DNA of 64,000 nt, from assembly GCA_965248075.1 (NCBI GenBank), contig CBDFIL010000003.1, positions 1,364,001 through 1,428,000 on the forward strand. The letters are read 5' to 3'. Position 1 is the stretch's first letter, and the number at the start of each line of letters is the position of its first letter. The stretch is from VXNE01 sp965248075. Its GTDB lineage: Bacteria; Pseudomonadota; Gammaproteobacteria; Pseudomonadales; Azotimanducaceae. Position numbers and translations under genes: made by a program. Positions 25,680-34,277 of this stretch are shown here, piece by piece. The notes beneath the pieces are model-generated. The model was not told the DNA's origin. It was given only the letters and a program-made list of their open reading frames with translations, and did not search any database.

Positions 25680-26831
25680 ATGTCGGAAGCGTACATTGTC
25701 GACGCCTTGCGCACGCCCACGGGCCGGCGCAGGGGAGGGCTTGCCGAGATGCACCCCGCCGATCTCGGCGGGCACGTGCTCCGCACGCTGGTGGAGCGCA
25801 ACGCCGTGCCCGCGGACGACTACGAGGACGTGCTGTTCGGCTGCGTGGACACCATCGGACCCCTGGCCGGCGACATCGCGCGCACATGCTGGCTTGCCGC
25901 CGGCCTGCCGCTGCACGTGCCGGGAGTGACCATCGACCGGCAGTGCGGCTCCTCCCAGCAGGCCGTGCACTTTGCTGCCCAGGCGGTGATGAGCGGCTGC
26001 AACGATGTCGTGGTGGCCGGCGGCGTCCAGACGATGACGCAGATCCCGATCTCCGCGGCCATGCTGGCGGGACAGCCGTATGGCTTCAGTGATCCCTTCA
26101 CTGGCTCGCGCGGCTGGGTGGACCGGTTCGGCGACGGGCTCGTGACGCAGTTCAACTCGGCGGAGATGATCGCCGCGAAGTGGGGGTTGTCGAGGGAGGC
26201 CATGGAGCAGTTCGCACTGACCTCGAACGAACGCGCCTGCCACGCCATCGATTCTGGCCGGTTCGAGCGGGAAGTCGTACCGGTGAACGGCCTGACGGCG
26301 GACGAGACGCCCCGCCGTGGCACCAGCCTGAAAGCGATGGGGGAACTGCCTCCTCTGCGGGAGGGAGGGCGCATCACGGCGGCGTTGTCCAGCCAGACCT
26401 GCGACGCGGCGGCGGCCATGCTGATCTGCTCCGAGGACGCCGTGCGCCGTTACGACTTGCATCCCCGGGCGCGCATTCACCATCTGAGCGTGCTGGCGGA
26501 CGATCCCATCTGGATGCTGACCGCGCCCATACCCGCCACCGCGCGTGCGCTGGAGAAGGCCGGCATGCGCATGAGCGACATCGATCTTGTAGAGATCAAC
26601 GAGGCCTTCGCGCCGGTAGTGATGGCATGGCTTGCCGAGACAGGCTACGACCATGCGAGGACCAACGTCAACGGCGGGGCCATTGCACTCGGTCATCCGC
26701 TGGGCGCCACTGGCGCCAAGCTCATGACCACCCTGCTGCACGAACTGGAACGCAGCTCCGCACGCTGGGGCCTGCAGACCATGTGCGAGGGTGGTGGGCA
26801 GGCTAACGTCACCATCGTCGAACGCCTGTGA
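25680..26831 (+). CDS. fadA6: FadA6-like thiolase
   Basis: A 383-residue thiolase. The acyl-accepting cysteine is C89 (DRQCGSSQQA), NEAFAP is at about 307-312, the catalytic His is H339 (GHPLGATG), and the second catalytic Cys is C369 (CEGGG). FadA6 performs the thiolytic step after IpdAB in C/D-ring degradation. The ATG is 3 nt after the echA20 stop, an almost overlapping operon junction. All four conserved thiolase motifs are present and the length is normal, so the enzyme should be active. A generic degradative thiolase is the only real alternative. Confidence 0.88.
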   Translation: MSEAYIVDALRTPTGRRRGGLAEMHPADLGGHVLRTLVERNAVPADDYEDVLFGCVDTIGPLAGDIARTCWLAAGLPLHVPGVTIDRQCGSSQQAVHFAAQAVMSGCNDVVVAGGVQTMTQIPISAAMLAGQPYGFSDPFTGSRGWVDRFGDGLVTQFNSAEMIAAKWGLSREAMEQFALTSNERACHAIDSGRFEREVVPVNGLTADETPRRGTSLKAMGELPPLREGGRITAALSSQTCDAAAAMLICSEDAVRRYDLHPRARIHHLSVLADDPIWMLTAPIPATARALEKAGMRMSDIDLVEINEAFAPVVMAWLAETGYDHARTNVNGGAIALGHPLGATGAKLMTTLLHELERSSARWGLQTMCEGGGQANVTIVERL

Positions 26832-26844
26832 CGGCGCTGTGGCC

Positions 26845-27726
26845 ATGAACGACTTTTGCGCGGACCGGACCGTCATCGTTACCGGGGCTGGCAATGGGCT
26901 CGGCCGGAGCTACGCTCTGGCACTGGCCGCCGCCGGTGCGGCCGTCGTCGTCAACGACATCAACGCGGTGGCGGCCGTAGCCACCTTGGTCAAGATCGAG
27001 GAAGCCGGGGGCACGGCCCTGGTCAATACGGACGACATCTGCTCCCACGCCGGGGCGGAACGCATCCTGCGGGCGGCCCTGGATACCTTCGGCAGCCTGC
27101 ACGCGGTGGTCAACAACGCCGGCATCTGTCGCGACAGCATGTTCGCGACCCTGTCCGAGGAGGATTGGGATGCGGTGGTGGCCGTGCACCTGAAGGGCCA
27201 CTTCTGCGTCGCGAGCCATGCGGCGCGGTATTGGCGGGCGCAGTCGAAGTTTGGCGCGGCGGTGAGTGGACGTATCGTCAACACCAGTTCGGGGGCCGGG
27301 ATGCAAGGTTCCGTCGGCCAGTCGAACTACTCGGCCGCCAAAGGCGCGATCCTGAGCCTTACCCTGGTACAAGCCGCGGAACTCGCGCGCTACGGCGTTA
27401 CCGCGAATGCGCTCGCCCCGCAAGCACGCACGGCCATGACCGAGACCGTCTTTGGCGAGCGGATGCGCGTCCCGGCTGACGGCAGTTTCGATGTCTACGA
27501 CCCGGACAATGTTGCGCCCTTGGTGGTGTGGCTTGCGAGCGAGGCGTCGGCCGGGGTGACCGGCCTGTGCTTCGGCATTTTCGGTGGCAAGCTGTCCATC
27601 GCCGATGGCTGGCGGCCCGGTGCGGAGCACGACAAGGGGGCGCGCTACGAGCCACAGGAGCTTGGGCCGCTGATTGCCGCTCTGCGGGAGTCCGCGCCGG
27701 CGCCTGAGCCGGTGTACGGCACCTGA
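26845..27726 (+). CDS. Short-chain dehydrogenase of the ipd operon
   Basis: A 293-residue SDR with VTGAGNGLG (cofactor loop), VNDIN after beta-2, NNAGICRD, NTSSGAGM with the catalytic Ser, and YSAAKGA with Tyr and Lys. A C-terminal segment of about 50 residues past the usual end (GWRPGAEHDKGARYEPQEL) resembles the SDR domain of peroxisomal multifunctional beta-oxidation enzymes, pointing to a 3-hydroxyacyl-CoA substrate. Mycobacterial steroid clusters also have such an SDR beside echA20 (Rv3548c). It follows the thiolase by 13 nt and precedes ipdF by 5 nt. The exact step is not established from sequence. Confidence 0.85.
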   Translation: MNDFCADRTVIVTGAGNGLGRSYALALAAAGAAVVVNDINAVAAVATLVKIEEAGGTALVNTDDICSHAGAERILRAALDTFGSLHAVVNNAGICRDSMFATLSEEDWDAVVAVHLKGHFCVASHAARYWRAQSKFGAAVSGRIVNTSSGAGMQGSVGQSNYSAAKGAILSLTLVQAAELARYGVTANALAPQARTAMTETVFGERMRVPADGSFDVYDPDNVAPLVVWLASEASAGVTGLCFGIFGGKLSIADGWRPGAEHDKGARYEPQELGPLIAALRESAPAPEPVYGT

Positions 27727-27731
27727 AGTCC

Positions 27732-28517
27732 ATGCCGGATCTGTCGCGGCCGCCGGACTATCCGTCAAGCCACGACCTGCTTGCGGGACGCAACGTCGTT
27801 GTGACGGCCGCCGCGGGGACGGGCATCGGTTACGCGGTGGCCAGACGCTGCATCGAGGAAGGCGCGAACGTGCTCATCTCCGACGTCCATGCCGCCCGGC
27901 TCAACGAGGCGGCACAGAGACTGCGCGATACGGCCGGCGGGCGCACCTTCGCGCGACCCTGCGACGTGACGGTTCAGGAGGATGTCGACGACCTGTTCGC
28001 GGCCGCGGCGGAGGCGTTCGGTACCGTCGACGTGGTCATCAACAACGCCGGACTGGGCGGGACCGCGGACCTTGCGGAAATGACGGACGAGCAGTGGTTT
28101 CGGGTGCTCGACGTCACCCTGAACGGCACCTTCCGGATGACGCGGGCTGCCATGCGCGCGATGCGGCCCTCGGGAGGCGCTATCGTGAACAACGCCTCGG
28201 TGTTGGGATGGCGCGCCCAGCGCGGTCAGGCCCACTACGCCGCCGCGAAGGCGGGCGTCATGGCCCTCACGCGCTGCGCCGCGCTGGAAGGCGCGGACGC
28301 CGGCATTCGGGTCAACGCGGTGGCGCCGAGCCTCGCGATGCATCCGTTTCTCGCCAAGGTAACCAGCGGGACGCTGTTGCGCGAACTCGAGGCCCGGGAA
28401 GCGTACGGGCGCGCCGCGGAAGTCTGGGAGGTGGCAAACGTGATGGTGTTTCTCGCCAGCGACTACTCGTCGTACATGACCGGCGAGACCGTGTCGGTAT
28501 CCAGTCAGCGGGCGTGA
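27732..28517 (+). CDS. ipdF: IpdF-like short-chain dehydrogenase
   Basis: A 261-residue SDR whose cofactor loop reads VTAAAGTGIG instead of TGxxxGxG, a variant typical of IpdF. It continues with NNAGLGG, NNASVLGW (catalytic Ser) and YAAAKAG (Tyr, Lys). IpdF oxidises the 5-hydroxy group of the CoA-activated C/D-ring fragment before ring opening. It is the last gene of the plus-strand run that starts at hsaA. Two strong hairpins lie in the 328 nt before the next gene, which suggests the transcript ends or is attenuated here. Confidence 0.82.
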   Translation: MPDLSRPPDYPSSHDLLAGRNVVVTAAAGTGIGYAVARRCIEEGANVLISDVHAARLNEAAQRLRDTAGGRTFARPCDVTVQEDVDDLFAAAAEAFGTVDVVINNAGLGGTADLAEMTDEQWFRVLDVTLNGTFRMTRAAMRAMRPSGGAIVNNASVLGWRAQRGQAHYAAAKAGVMALTRCAALEGADAGIRVNAVAPSLAMHPFLAKVTSGTLLRELEAREAYGRAAEVWEVANVMVFLASDYSSYMTGETVSVSSQRA

Positions 28518-28576
28518 TGCGATGAGGGAAGTCACGTCGACCAGCATGCCCCGGAGCCGTGGCGTCATCGATCCGC

Positions 28577-28602
28577 TACGGAGCGCGTGACCGCGCTCCG
28601 TA
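28577..28602 (+). terminator. Strong GC hairpin after ipdF
   Basis: TACGGAGCGCG-TGAC-CGCGCTCCGTA is a perfect 11-bp stem with a 4-nt loop, 59 nt after the ipdF stop. There is no U-tract, so it is a candidate terminator or mRNA-stabilising structure rather than a textbook intrinsic terminator. Confidence 0.5.
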
Positions 28603-28661
28603 TCGCCGCCAAGCCCATCGGCCTTTTGGTCTACCTGGCCACCCCCCGGGCGTCATGGCCA

Positions 28662-28692
28662 AACCGCAGTGCGCGCTCTCAACACTGCGGTT
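28662..28692 (+). terminator. Second hairpin before kshA
   Basis: AACCGCAGTG and CACTGCGGTT form a perfect 10-bp stem with an 11-nt loop. It is 154 nt upstream of the kshA start, in the same gene-free gap as the first hairpin. The remaining sequence of the gap (28518-28845) shows nothing else I can name. Confidence 0.4.
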
Positions 28693-28845
28693 CCGCGGGG
28701 GGTCTTCGGCTTGCCTCACACTCTCCCGGTGCCGTCTGCCCGAGCGCTCCGGTTACGGGACAGCCATCGAGGATTGCCTTAAGATGTCGGGGCCGGCGCG
28801 CACCTTGCGGGGCCGTCGCCTCGCGAACGCGCGCAAGGAGGTGAC

Positions 28846-29907
28846 ATGGCAACGACGGTGGAATATGGACTGGGTGATTTCACCTTCCCGCGCGGTTGGT
28901 TCATGGTGGCGGACTCCGACGAACTCGGGGCTATACCCTTGGCGCTCCGGTTCTTTGATTGCGACCTCGCGCTTTACCGGGGCGGAAGCGGCCAGGTGGT
29001 GTTGCTCGACGCCTATTGTCCACATATGGGCACTCACATTGCGCGCAACACTACGTCCTATGTGGTCATCGACGGGCAGATCGAGGGCGACTCCATCCGT
29101 TGCCCGTATCACGCCTGGCGGTTCGGCCCCGACGGCAAATGCAACGACATCCCCTACCACGACGGTGCCATACCGGCGTCGGCCCGAATTCGGTCCTGGC
29201 CGGTCGCCGAGGCAATGGGTTGCATCTTCGTGTGGCACGATCCGGAGGGTGGGGAGCCGGATTACGATGTCCCCGCGCTCGAGGAGTGGGGCGATCCTGC
29301 CTGGGTTCGTTGGAAGATCGACCGCTTGGGGGAACTGCAATGCCACCCCATGGAGATCATCGACAACATCGCCGATGCGGTCCACCTGGGACCGATCCAC
29401 GGCTCCACGGTGGAGTATTACGAAAACGAGTTTCGCGGTCACGTAGCCATCCAGCGCCAAGGGGGCGGACACAAGACGCTGGCCGAGAGCGGTACACTGC
29501 TGCAAACGGACACCTCGTACACTGGCCCCGGCGTCCTGTTGTCCCGTATGGCAGGCCTGTACGACGGCATCATGTTCATCGCCCACACGCCCATCGAGGA
29601 CGGTTTGGTGAAAGTATGGCACGGCGTGTTGGTCAAATCTGGCAACGTCGTGGCGACCGAGGAGGATGTCGTTACCGCCAGGGGCTATCAGGAAGCCGGC
29701 CGGCAGGCGTTCGCTCAGGACTTCGAGGTCTGGGCGACCAAAAGGCCCTGCATCCGCGTGATGCAACTCCGGTCGGACGGTCCCTTCGACAAGGCCCGCG
29801 CCTGGTATCGGCAGTTCTATAACCCGCGCTCGGAGGTTGCGGAGCGCCAGGCGCAGGTCGATGGCGTCCACCAAGTCCGGGGCTTCCGACCGGCACGCGC
29901 GGGCTGA
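28846..29907 (+). CDS. kshA: KshA-like 3-ketosteroid 9-alpha-hydroxylase oxygenase component
   Basis: A 353-residue Rieske oxygenase. The [2Fe-2S] ligands are C58/H60 (CPHMGTHIA) and C86/H89 (CPYHAWRFGPDGKC). The mononuclear iron region is IIDNIADAVHLGPIHG, giving N174, D177, H180 and H185, closely matching KshA. KshA hydroxylates C9 of 3-ketosteroids, which together with Delta1-dehydrogenation opens ring B. AAGGAGG is 6 nt before the ATG. The next gene encodes a KstD-type flavoprotein, the enzyme that provides the partner reaction. No reductase (KshB) gene is nearby, so it must be supplied from elsewhere. Confidence 0.85.
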   Translation: MATTVEYGLGDFTFPRGWFMVADSDELGAIPLALRFFDCDLALYRGGSGQVVLLDAYCPHMGTHIARNTTSYVVIDGQIEGDSIRCPYHAWRFGPDGKCNDIPYHDGAIPASARIRSWPVAEAMGCIFVWHDPEGGEPDYDVPALEEWGDPAWVRWKIDRLGELQCHPMEIIDNIADAVHLGPIHGSTVEYYENEFRGHVAIQRQGGGHKTLAESGTLLQTDTSYTGPGVLLSRMAGLYDGIMFIAHTPIEDGLVKVWHGVLVKSGNVVATEEDVVTARGYQEAGRQAFAQDFEVWATKRPCIRVMQLRSDGPFDKARAWYRQFYNPRSEVAERQAQVDGVHQVRGFRPARAG

Positions 29908-29908
29908 C

Positions 29909-31615
29909 GTGCACGCACCCGGGGACGACTGCTGGCACTCTGCCGTGGAGCCGGCGTTGCAGGTGGAGGACGCCGAGGCGGTTTCCTGGGACGTGGAAGC
30001 CGACTTTGTCGTCGTCGGCTTCGGCGGTGCCGGAGTGGCCGCGGCCCTGCAGGCCCGGGAGGATGGCGTGGACGTCGTCGCACTCGACCGGGGGGAGGGA
30101 GGCGGTACCACGGTGGCAAGCGGCGGTGTCTACTATGCCGGCGGGGGTACGCGCGTACAGCGGGAGTTGGGCGAGGAGGACACCCCCGAGGACATGTTTG
30201 CCTATCTCCGGGGCGAGACGCAGGGGGTCGTCAGCGACTCGACGCTCAAGCGCTTCTGCAATGGCAGCGCAGGGGACGTCGACTGGCTGCTCCGCCACGG
30301 CGTTCCGTTCGGGGGACCGGTGTGGAAGGAGAAGACGTCCTATCCGAATGTCGAGTACTTTCTGTACCACTCGGACAACTCGCTCCTGCCCGCCAGTTCG
30401 GAAGTCGCGCGCCCGGCCGCACGGGGACATCGCGGGCGCATGGCGAGGGGCAGGAGCGCGGTGAACCTGGGGGGTTCCATCTACGGGCCGTTGAGGAGCG
30501 CGGCGCTCCGGGCCGGCATTCGTCTGGAACGCAAGACGGAGGCGAGGCAGCTCGTCCTGGACGGAAACCGCAGGGCCGTCGGTGTGCGAGCGCTACAACT
30601 GCCGGCGGCCACCGACGCATACGCTGAGCACTCCAGCCGGCTCCGTCGCGGCAACAGGCTCGCGCAGCGCTATCCCCCCGTTCTACCCGGCGCCGGGCCC
30701 GTGCACTGGCTCGCGAACCGGCACTTCGCTCGTGTTGCCGAGATCGAGCGCACGGCGCGCGTCTGGCGGAGTTTCCGTGCGCGGCGCGGCGTGTGTCTCA
30801 GTGCCGGTGGATTCGTCTTCAATCGGCCCATGATGGAGAGTCACTGTCCGCGTTTCGCGGCCGGTATGGCGCTCGGAACGGCAGGCGACGACGGTAGCGG
30901 CATCCGCCTCGGGCAGAGCGCCGGGGGGGCCGTGGACCGGATGGACCGAGCCACGGCCTGGAGATTCATCAACCCGCCGGCGGCCTGGTCGCGGGGAGTG
31001 ATCGTCGACGCGCGCGGGTCCCGCATCGTCAACGAGTCCGCCTACGGCGCGACCATCGGAGACGCCATCGTCGAGCACAGTGCCGGCAAAGCGTGGCTCA
31101 TCCTGGACTCTCGGTTGGTGCGGGAGGCATGGCGCGAGATCGGTCCCGGCAAGGTGTTGCCGTTCCAGCGACAGCTCGCCGCGCTGAGCATGCTGTTCGG
31201 GAAGCGCAAAGCCAGCGGATTGGCGAGCGTCTGCCGGCAATTCGGCTTCGAGGAGGCAACCCTGCGTGCCACGTTGGCGGACTACGGCCGGGCCGCCAGA
31301 GGCGCGATGGAAGACCCCTGGCGCAAACCTGTCGAAGACATCCGCGAGCTTCGCCCGCCGTTCCATGTCATGGACATCTCGCTGGATGCCCGACTGATGC
31401 CGTGCCCCGTGCTGACGGTGGGCGGGCTGGTGGTCAACGAGGACACCGGTGAGGTGCGGCGGGACGACGGCACGGAGATTTCACGCCTGTACGCAGCTGG
31501 ACGGACGGCGGTGGGCCTTCCGTCACATCTCTACGTCAGCGGGCTGTCGATCGCGGACTGCGTTTTCTCCGGAAGACGCGCCGGCCGTCACGCCGCGGCC
31601 CGTGACCAGGTTTAG
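29909..31615 (+). CDS. kstD: KstD-type FAD-dependent steroid dehydrogenase
   Basis: A flavoprotein of about 568 residues with an N-terminal FAD-binding motif DFVVVGFGGAGVAAAL, then GGTTVASGGVYYAGGGT. The final FAD segment is LYAAGRTAVGLPSHLYVSGLSIADCVFSGRRAG. This is the 3-ketosteroid dehydrogenase/fumarate reductase flavoprotein superfamily. Its position right after kshA suggests 3-ketosteroid Delta1-dehydrogenase, which introduces the C1-C2 double bond; Delta4-(5-alpha) dehydrogenase is an alternative. I start at a GTG at 29909, 1 nt after the kshA stop. An ATG at 29861 inside kshA is possible, and neither has a strong ribosome site. The central part (about residues 155-210) is Arg-rich and aligns less well with what I expect. 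Confidence 0.72.
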   Translation: MHAPGDDCWHSAVEPALQVEDAEAVSWDVEADFVVVGFGGAGVAAALQAREDGVDVVALDRGEGGGTTVASGGVYYAGGGTRVQRELGEEDTPEDMFAYLRGETQGVVSDSTLKRFCNGSAGDVDWLLRHGVPFGGPVWKEKTSYPNVEYFLYHSDNSLLPASSEVARPAARGHRGRMARGRSAVNLGGSIYGPLRSAALRAGIRLERKTEARQLVLDGNRRAVGVRALQLPAATDAYAEHSSRLRRGNRLAQRYPPVLPGAGPVHWLANRHFARVAEIERTARVWRSFRARRGVCLSAGGFVFNRPMMESHCPRFAAGMALGTAGDDGSGIRLGQSAGGAVDRMDRATAWRFINPPAAWSRGVIVDARGSRIVNESAYGATIGDAIVEHSAGKAWLILDSRLVREAWREIGPGKVLPFQRQLAALSMLFGKRKASGLASVCRQFGFEEATLRATLADYGRAARGAMEDPWRKPVEDIRELRPPFHVMDISLDARLMPCPVLTVGGLVVNEDTGEVRRDDGTEISRLYAAGRTAVGLPSHLYVSGLSIADCVFSGRRAGRHAAARDQV

Positions 31616-31880
31616 GGAAGGTCTGTCTGCTGAGTATTGCTCCCATCCCGGCTGCAGCCGGCGAGCACGGATCTGGACAGCGCAAGACGGGGTGGCCGTA
31701 CCTCCGCGCTGTCGAGGACGCATTCGGCGCCGGCGCTCGGAATGACGCCAGCTATGGCCGCTGGGGTGACCGACACCTTCCATGAGGTCGGGCACATTCT
31801 CGATATGGTCGATGCGGCCAGGCCGAAGCCGAACCGTCCGGCGCACTACAAAAAGCGTGCCGATCTTTCAAACTGACCCA
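31616..31880. other. Intergenic region, no gene recognised
   Basis: These 265 nt between the KstD-type gene and the receptor remnant hold no supported gene. The minus strand contains two TAGTG motifs (near 31883 and 31848) resembling the ends of the TA-targeting elements seen at 17.9 kb, so the receptor fragment may have been cut by such an element. Confidence 0.35.
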
Positions 31881-32060
31881 CTACCCGGTGAGGGCGTTGA
31901 TGGACTGCGCCGTGTCCATCAGGTTCGTCTCGCGATAGGTCGCGGTGACGATGATCTCCTCGGTGAACGCCGCCGCGGAGTCCTGCCCTTCCTCCGCGGA
32001 CGCCAGACCCGAGAATCCAAGAACAAGCGCCGCGGGCGCGGCAAAGCGCATGCTGTGCAC
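31881..32060 (-). pseudogene. N-terminal remnant of a TonB-dependent receptor
   Basis: About 59 codons survive: a signal peptide (MRFAAPAALVLGFSGLASA), then EEIIVTATYRETNLMDTAQSINALTG, a TonB-box and plug start typical of TonB-dependent receptors. A TAG stop follows and no plug or barrel remains. A GTG at 32060 with GAGAGGGG just upstream, or the ATG at 32051, would be the start. The remnant is on the opposite strand from the TetR gene 400 nt away. The normal protein would be 700-1000 residues. The TAG stop lies at a TAGTG motif like the ends of TA-targeting elements, which suggests disruption by insertion. Confidence 0.75.
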
Positions 32061-32278
32061 GATATTTCCCCTCTCCACTGGAGCCCACACGGGCCAGCCA
32101 TCCCTTTGTTGCCAGATATATATCAAGAGTTGCCGCGCATTGTCGCAAACGTCGGAAGGGGCGACAGCGGAGGCCCGACGGGACCACCCCGGCAGAGCGA
32201 CGCCCTTGGCCACGCCATTTGCGGGTCCCCGACACTGCGGGCCCCAGGCACCCTCTTTTTTTCCTCCGGAGCAGGCCC

Positions 32279-32339
32279 CCTCGCATGGAACAAACGGCGA
32301 CGGGAGCGTAGCGACCGGCGACGGTTGTTCCATGCGAGG
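32279..32339. repeat. 15-bp perfect inverted repeat upstream of tetR
   Basis: CCTCGCATGGAACAA (32279-32293) and TTGTTCCATGCGAGG (32325-32339) are exact inverse copies with a 31-nt loop. They lie 120 nt upstream of the TetR start and about 220 nt upstream of the receptor remnant on the other strand. It could be an operator pair, a long RNA hairpin, or the scar of a mobile element. Confidence 0.7.
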
Positions 32340-32459
32340 TCGGTGTGGCTGGGCCGCGGGCGGAGCCGTTGCCGAGCGCCAGCGAGGCGGCGGGCCGGCC
32401 ATGGGGCGCTATAATCCCGCGGATGCGCACGGCCCGTTCACCGGCGCCGGAGGAACAGC

Positions 32460-33128
32460 ATGCGTACCCTGAGACTCAACCCCGACAGCAAGGGTGCGGT
32501 CTCGCAGAAAGGCAGACAAACCCTCCTGAAGATCCTGACCGCTGCCCGCGACGTCTTCATCGAGAACGGCTACGGCGAGTTCAACCTCAAGCGGGTGAGC
32601 GAGCAGTGCGGGCTGGCGCGAGGGAACGTCACCTACTATTTTCCGAACCGCGACGCGCTGCTGCAGGAACTGCTGCGTGCGGTCATCAGCGGCTACACGT
32701 GGGACTTCGACCACATCATGGCGGACACCGAGACCAGCGCCGAGGACAAGTTCGTCGCCATCGTCCGGCTGATCGTCGAGGATCTCGGCACGCAGGAGAC
32801 GTCCATCTTCTTTCCCGAGCTGTGGGCGCTGGCCAACCGCAGCGATTATGCCGCCCTGGAAATGGAGCGGCTCTACGCGGACGCGCGCAGCTACCTGGTC
32901 GACCTCATTGCCGAGATCAACCCGGACCTGGGTCCGGATGCCCGTGAGGCGGTGGCCCTGTTCGTCTCCGCTGCCCTCGAGGGCCAGACGCCGTTCGTCG
33001 GACACGGGCGAGCCCATGGCCGGCGCCTGCCGCAGATCGCGAATATCGCCGCCAGCGCGCTACTGCAAACGGTCCGGTCCATCGGGCGAAGCGACGTCGG
33101 CAGGCAGCTTACCGCGACTGCGAAGTGA
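32460..33128 (+). CDS. TetR-family transcriptional regulator
   Basis: A 222-residue regulator. The N-terminal helix-turn-helix is seen in ARDVFIENGYGEFNLKRVSE and CGLARGNVTYYFPNRDALLQEL (about residues 27-72), followed by an all-helical ligand-binding domain with no recognisable ligand signature. It is divergent from a receptor remnant and 50 nt from the 3' end of the convergent esterase gene. Its original target may have been the lost receptor or the esterase, and the 15-bp inverted repeat upstream is a candidate operator. A direct link to the steroid genes, as with KstR2, is possible but not shown by sequence. Confidence 0.85.
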   Translation: MRTLRLNPDSKGAVSQKGRQTLLKILTAARDVFIENGYGEFNLKRVSEQCGLARGNVTYYFPNRDALLQELLRAVISGYTWDFDHIMADTETSAEDKFVAIVRLIVEDLGTQETSIFFPELWALANRSDYAALEMERLYADARSYLVDLIAEINPDLGPDAREAVALFVSAALEGQTPFVGHGRAHGRRLPQIANIAASALLQTVRSIGRSDVGRQLTATAK

Positions 33129-33178
33129 CGCGGTAGCCGGCCGCCGAGGCCGCTACGGGGTGCGCGCGGGCGGAAGGC

Positions 33179-34171
33179 TCACGCTGCCAGCCACCGCAGC
33201 GAGTCCGCGAAGATCGCGCCGCCGTGGCGGACGCTGTGGCCGCCTTCTCCGAAGACGAAACGGTACTCGTAGCCCGCGTACTCGAGCGCCGAGGCCATCA
33301 GCCGGTTGGCGAGCGCCCAGTTGCCCATGATGACGTTGCCGTCGCGCTCCCCGCTCTGCAGGAACACCCTGAGGGGCTTCCTGGGCGTCGACCTGATGAG
33401 ATACGGGTAGTTGTGGCCGCCGCGGACGTTGACGAAGGATCCCACGTGGGAGAGGACCCGCCCGAATGCGGACGGGTCGTGCCAGGCCGCGTTGAACGCA
33501 CAGATGCCGCCGCTCGATATGCCGCAGATCAGGCGCATCGCCGGATCGTCCGGGAAGCGCACGCCGGCCTCCGACTCCGCGAACGGCAGCAGTTCGTCTA
33601 CCAGGAACCGGGCGTACGTGGGCGTCACGCTGTCGTATTCCATGCTGCGGTGGATCCGGGCCTCGTCCAGGGTCATCCCCGGACGCCGGCCGGGCATGAC
33701 GAACACCGCGACCGTCGGCGGCAGCTCGCCCGCGTGGATGAGGGAGTCGAGCACCGCCGTCGCCCGCACCGGACCCGCAGGGTCGAGGTACATCTGCCCG
33801 TCCTGGAACACCATCAGGGACGGCGCCGTCGAGGATTCGAGCTGCGCCGGGAGGTAGACCGACACGTCGCGGACCGTCCCCGGGTAGATCCGGGTCGCGT
33901 CCCACCCGGGGAACTCGCGCACGGTACCGCGCGGAACGTCGGGCCCCGGGTGCGCCTCGGGACAGGGGTGGTACTGCCGGTCCTCCGGTACGTTCCGCGA
34001 CTCGAGGAGTTCCATGATGGAGCGTCCGTTTACCTCCGTGTCCAGGCCCCGGTCCACGAACGACTTGTCCAATCCCAGGCGCAGGTAGTTCTCGATGTCC
34101 ATGGCGGCCACCGGTACGCCGACCGCCGCCAGCGCGCCGAGCACGCGCCGCCTCGTCATCCCGTTCGTCAC
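33179..34171 (-). CDS. Exported Fes/esterase-D-like alpha/beta hydrolase
   Basis: A protein of about 330 residues of the enterochelin-esterase (Fes-like) group. The nucleophile elbow is CGISSGG, an acidic residue follows in the next strand region, and the catalytic His is in GEGGHSVRHGG. The N-terminus MTRRRVLGALAAVGVPVAA has a twin-arginine-like charged start and a short hydrophobic stretch, suggesting export or a membrane anchor. I prefer a GTG start at 34171 because GGGAGAG lies 6 nt upstream; the ATG at 34159 is the alternative. It is convergent with tetR and has TonB-receptor remnants on both sides, so a role in hydrolysing an imported ester is likely but the ester is unknown. Confidence 0.8.
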   Translation of the reverse strand: MTNGMTRRRVLGALAAVGVPVAAMDIENYLRLGLDKSFVDRGLDTEVNGRSIMELLESRNVPEDRQYHPCPEAHPGPDVPRGTVREFPGWDATRIYPGTVRDVSVYLPAQLESSTAPSLMVFQDGQMYLDPAGPVRATAVLDSLIHAGELPPTVAVFVMPGRRPGMTLDEARIHRSMEYDSVTPTYARFLVDELLPFAESEAGVRFPDDPAMRLICGISSGGICAFNAAWHDPSAFGRVLSHVGSFVNVRGGHNYPYLIRSTPRKPLRVFLQSGERDGNVIMGNWALANRLMASALEYAGYEYRFVFGEGGHSVRHGGAIFADSLRWLAA

Positions 34172-34277
34172 TTCGCTCTCCCTCTTCCGCAGTGAGATTC
34201 TCGCGCCAGCGAGAATCCCAGACGGTGTTCGACTTCCTCCTCGGCGGCGGCCGAACGCAACCGCACAGCCGTTGTGC

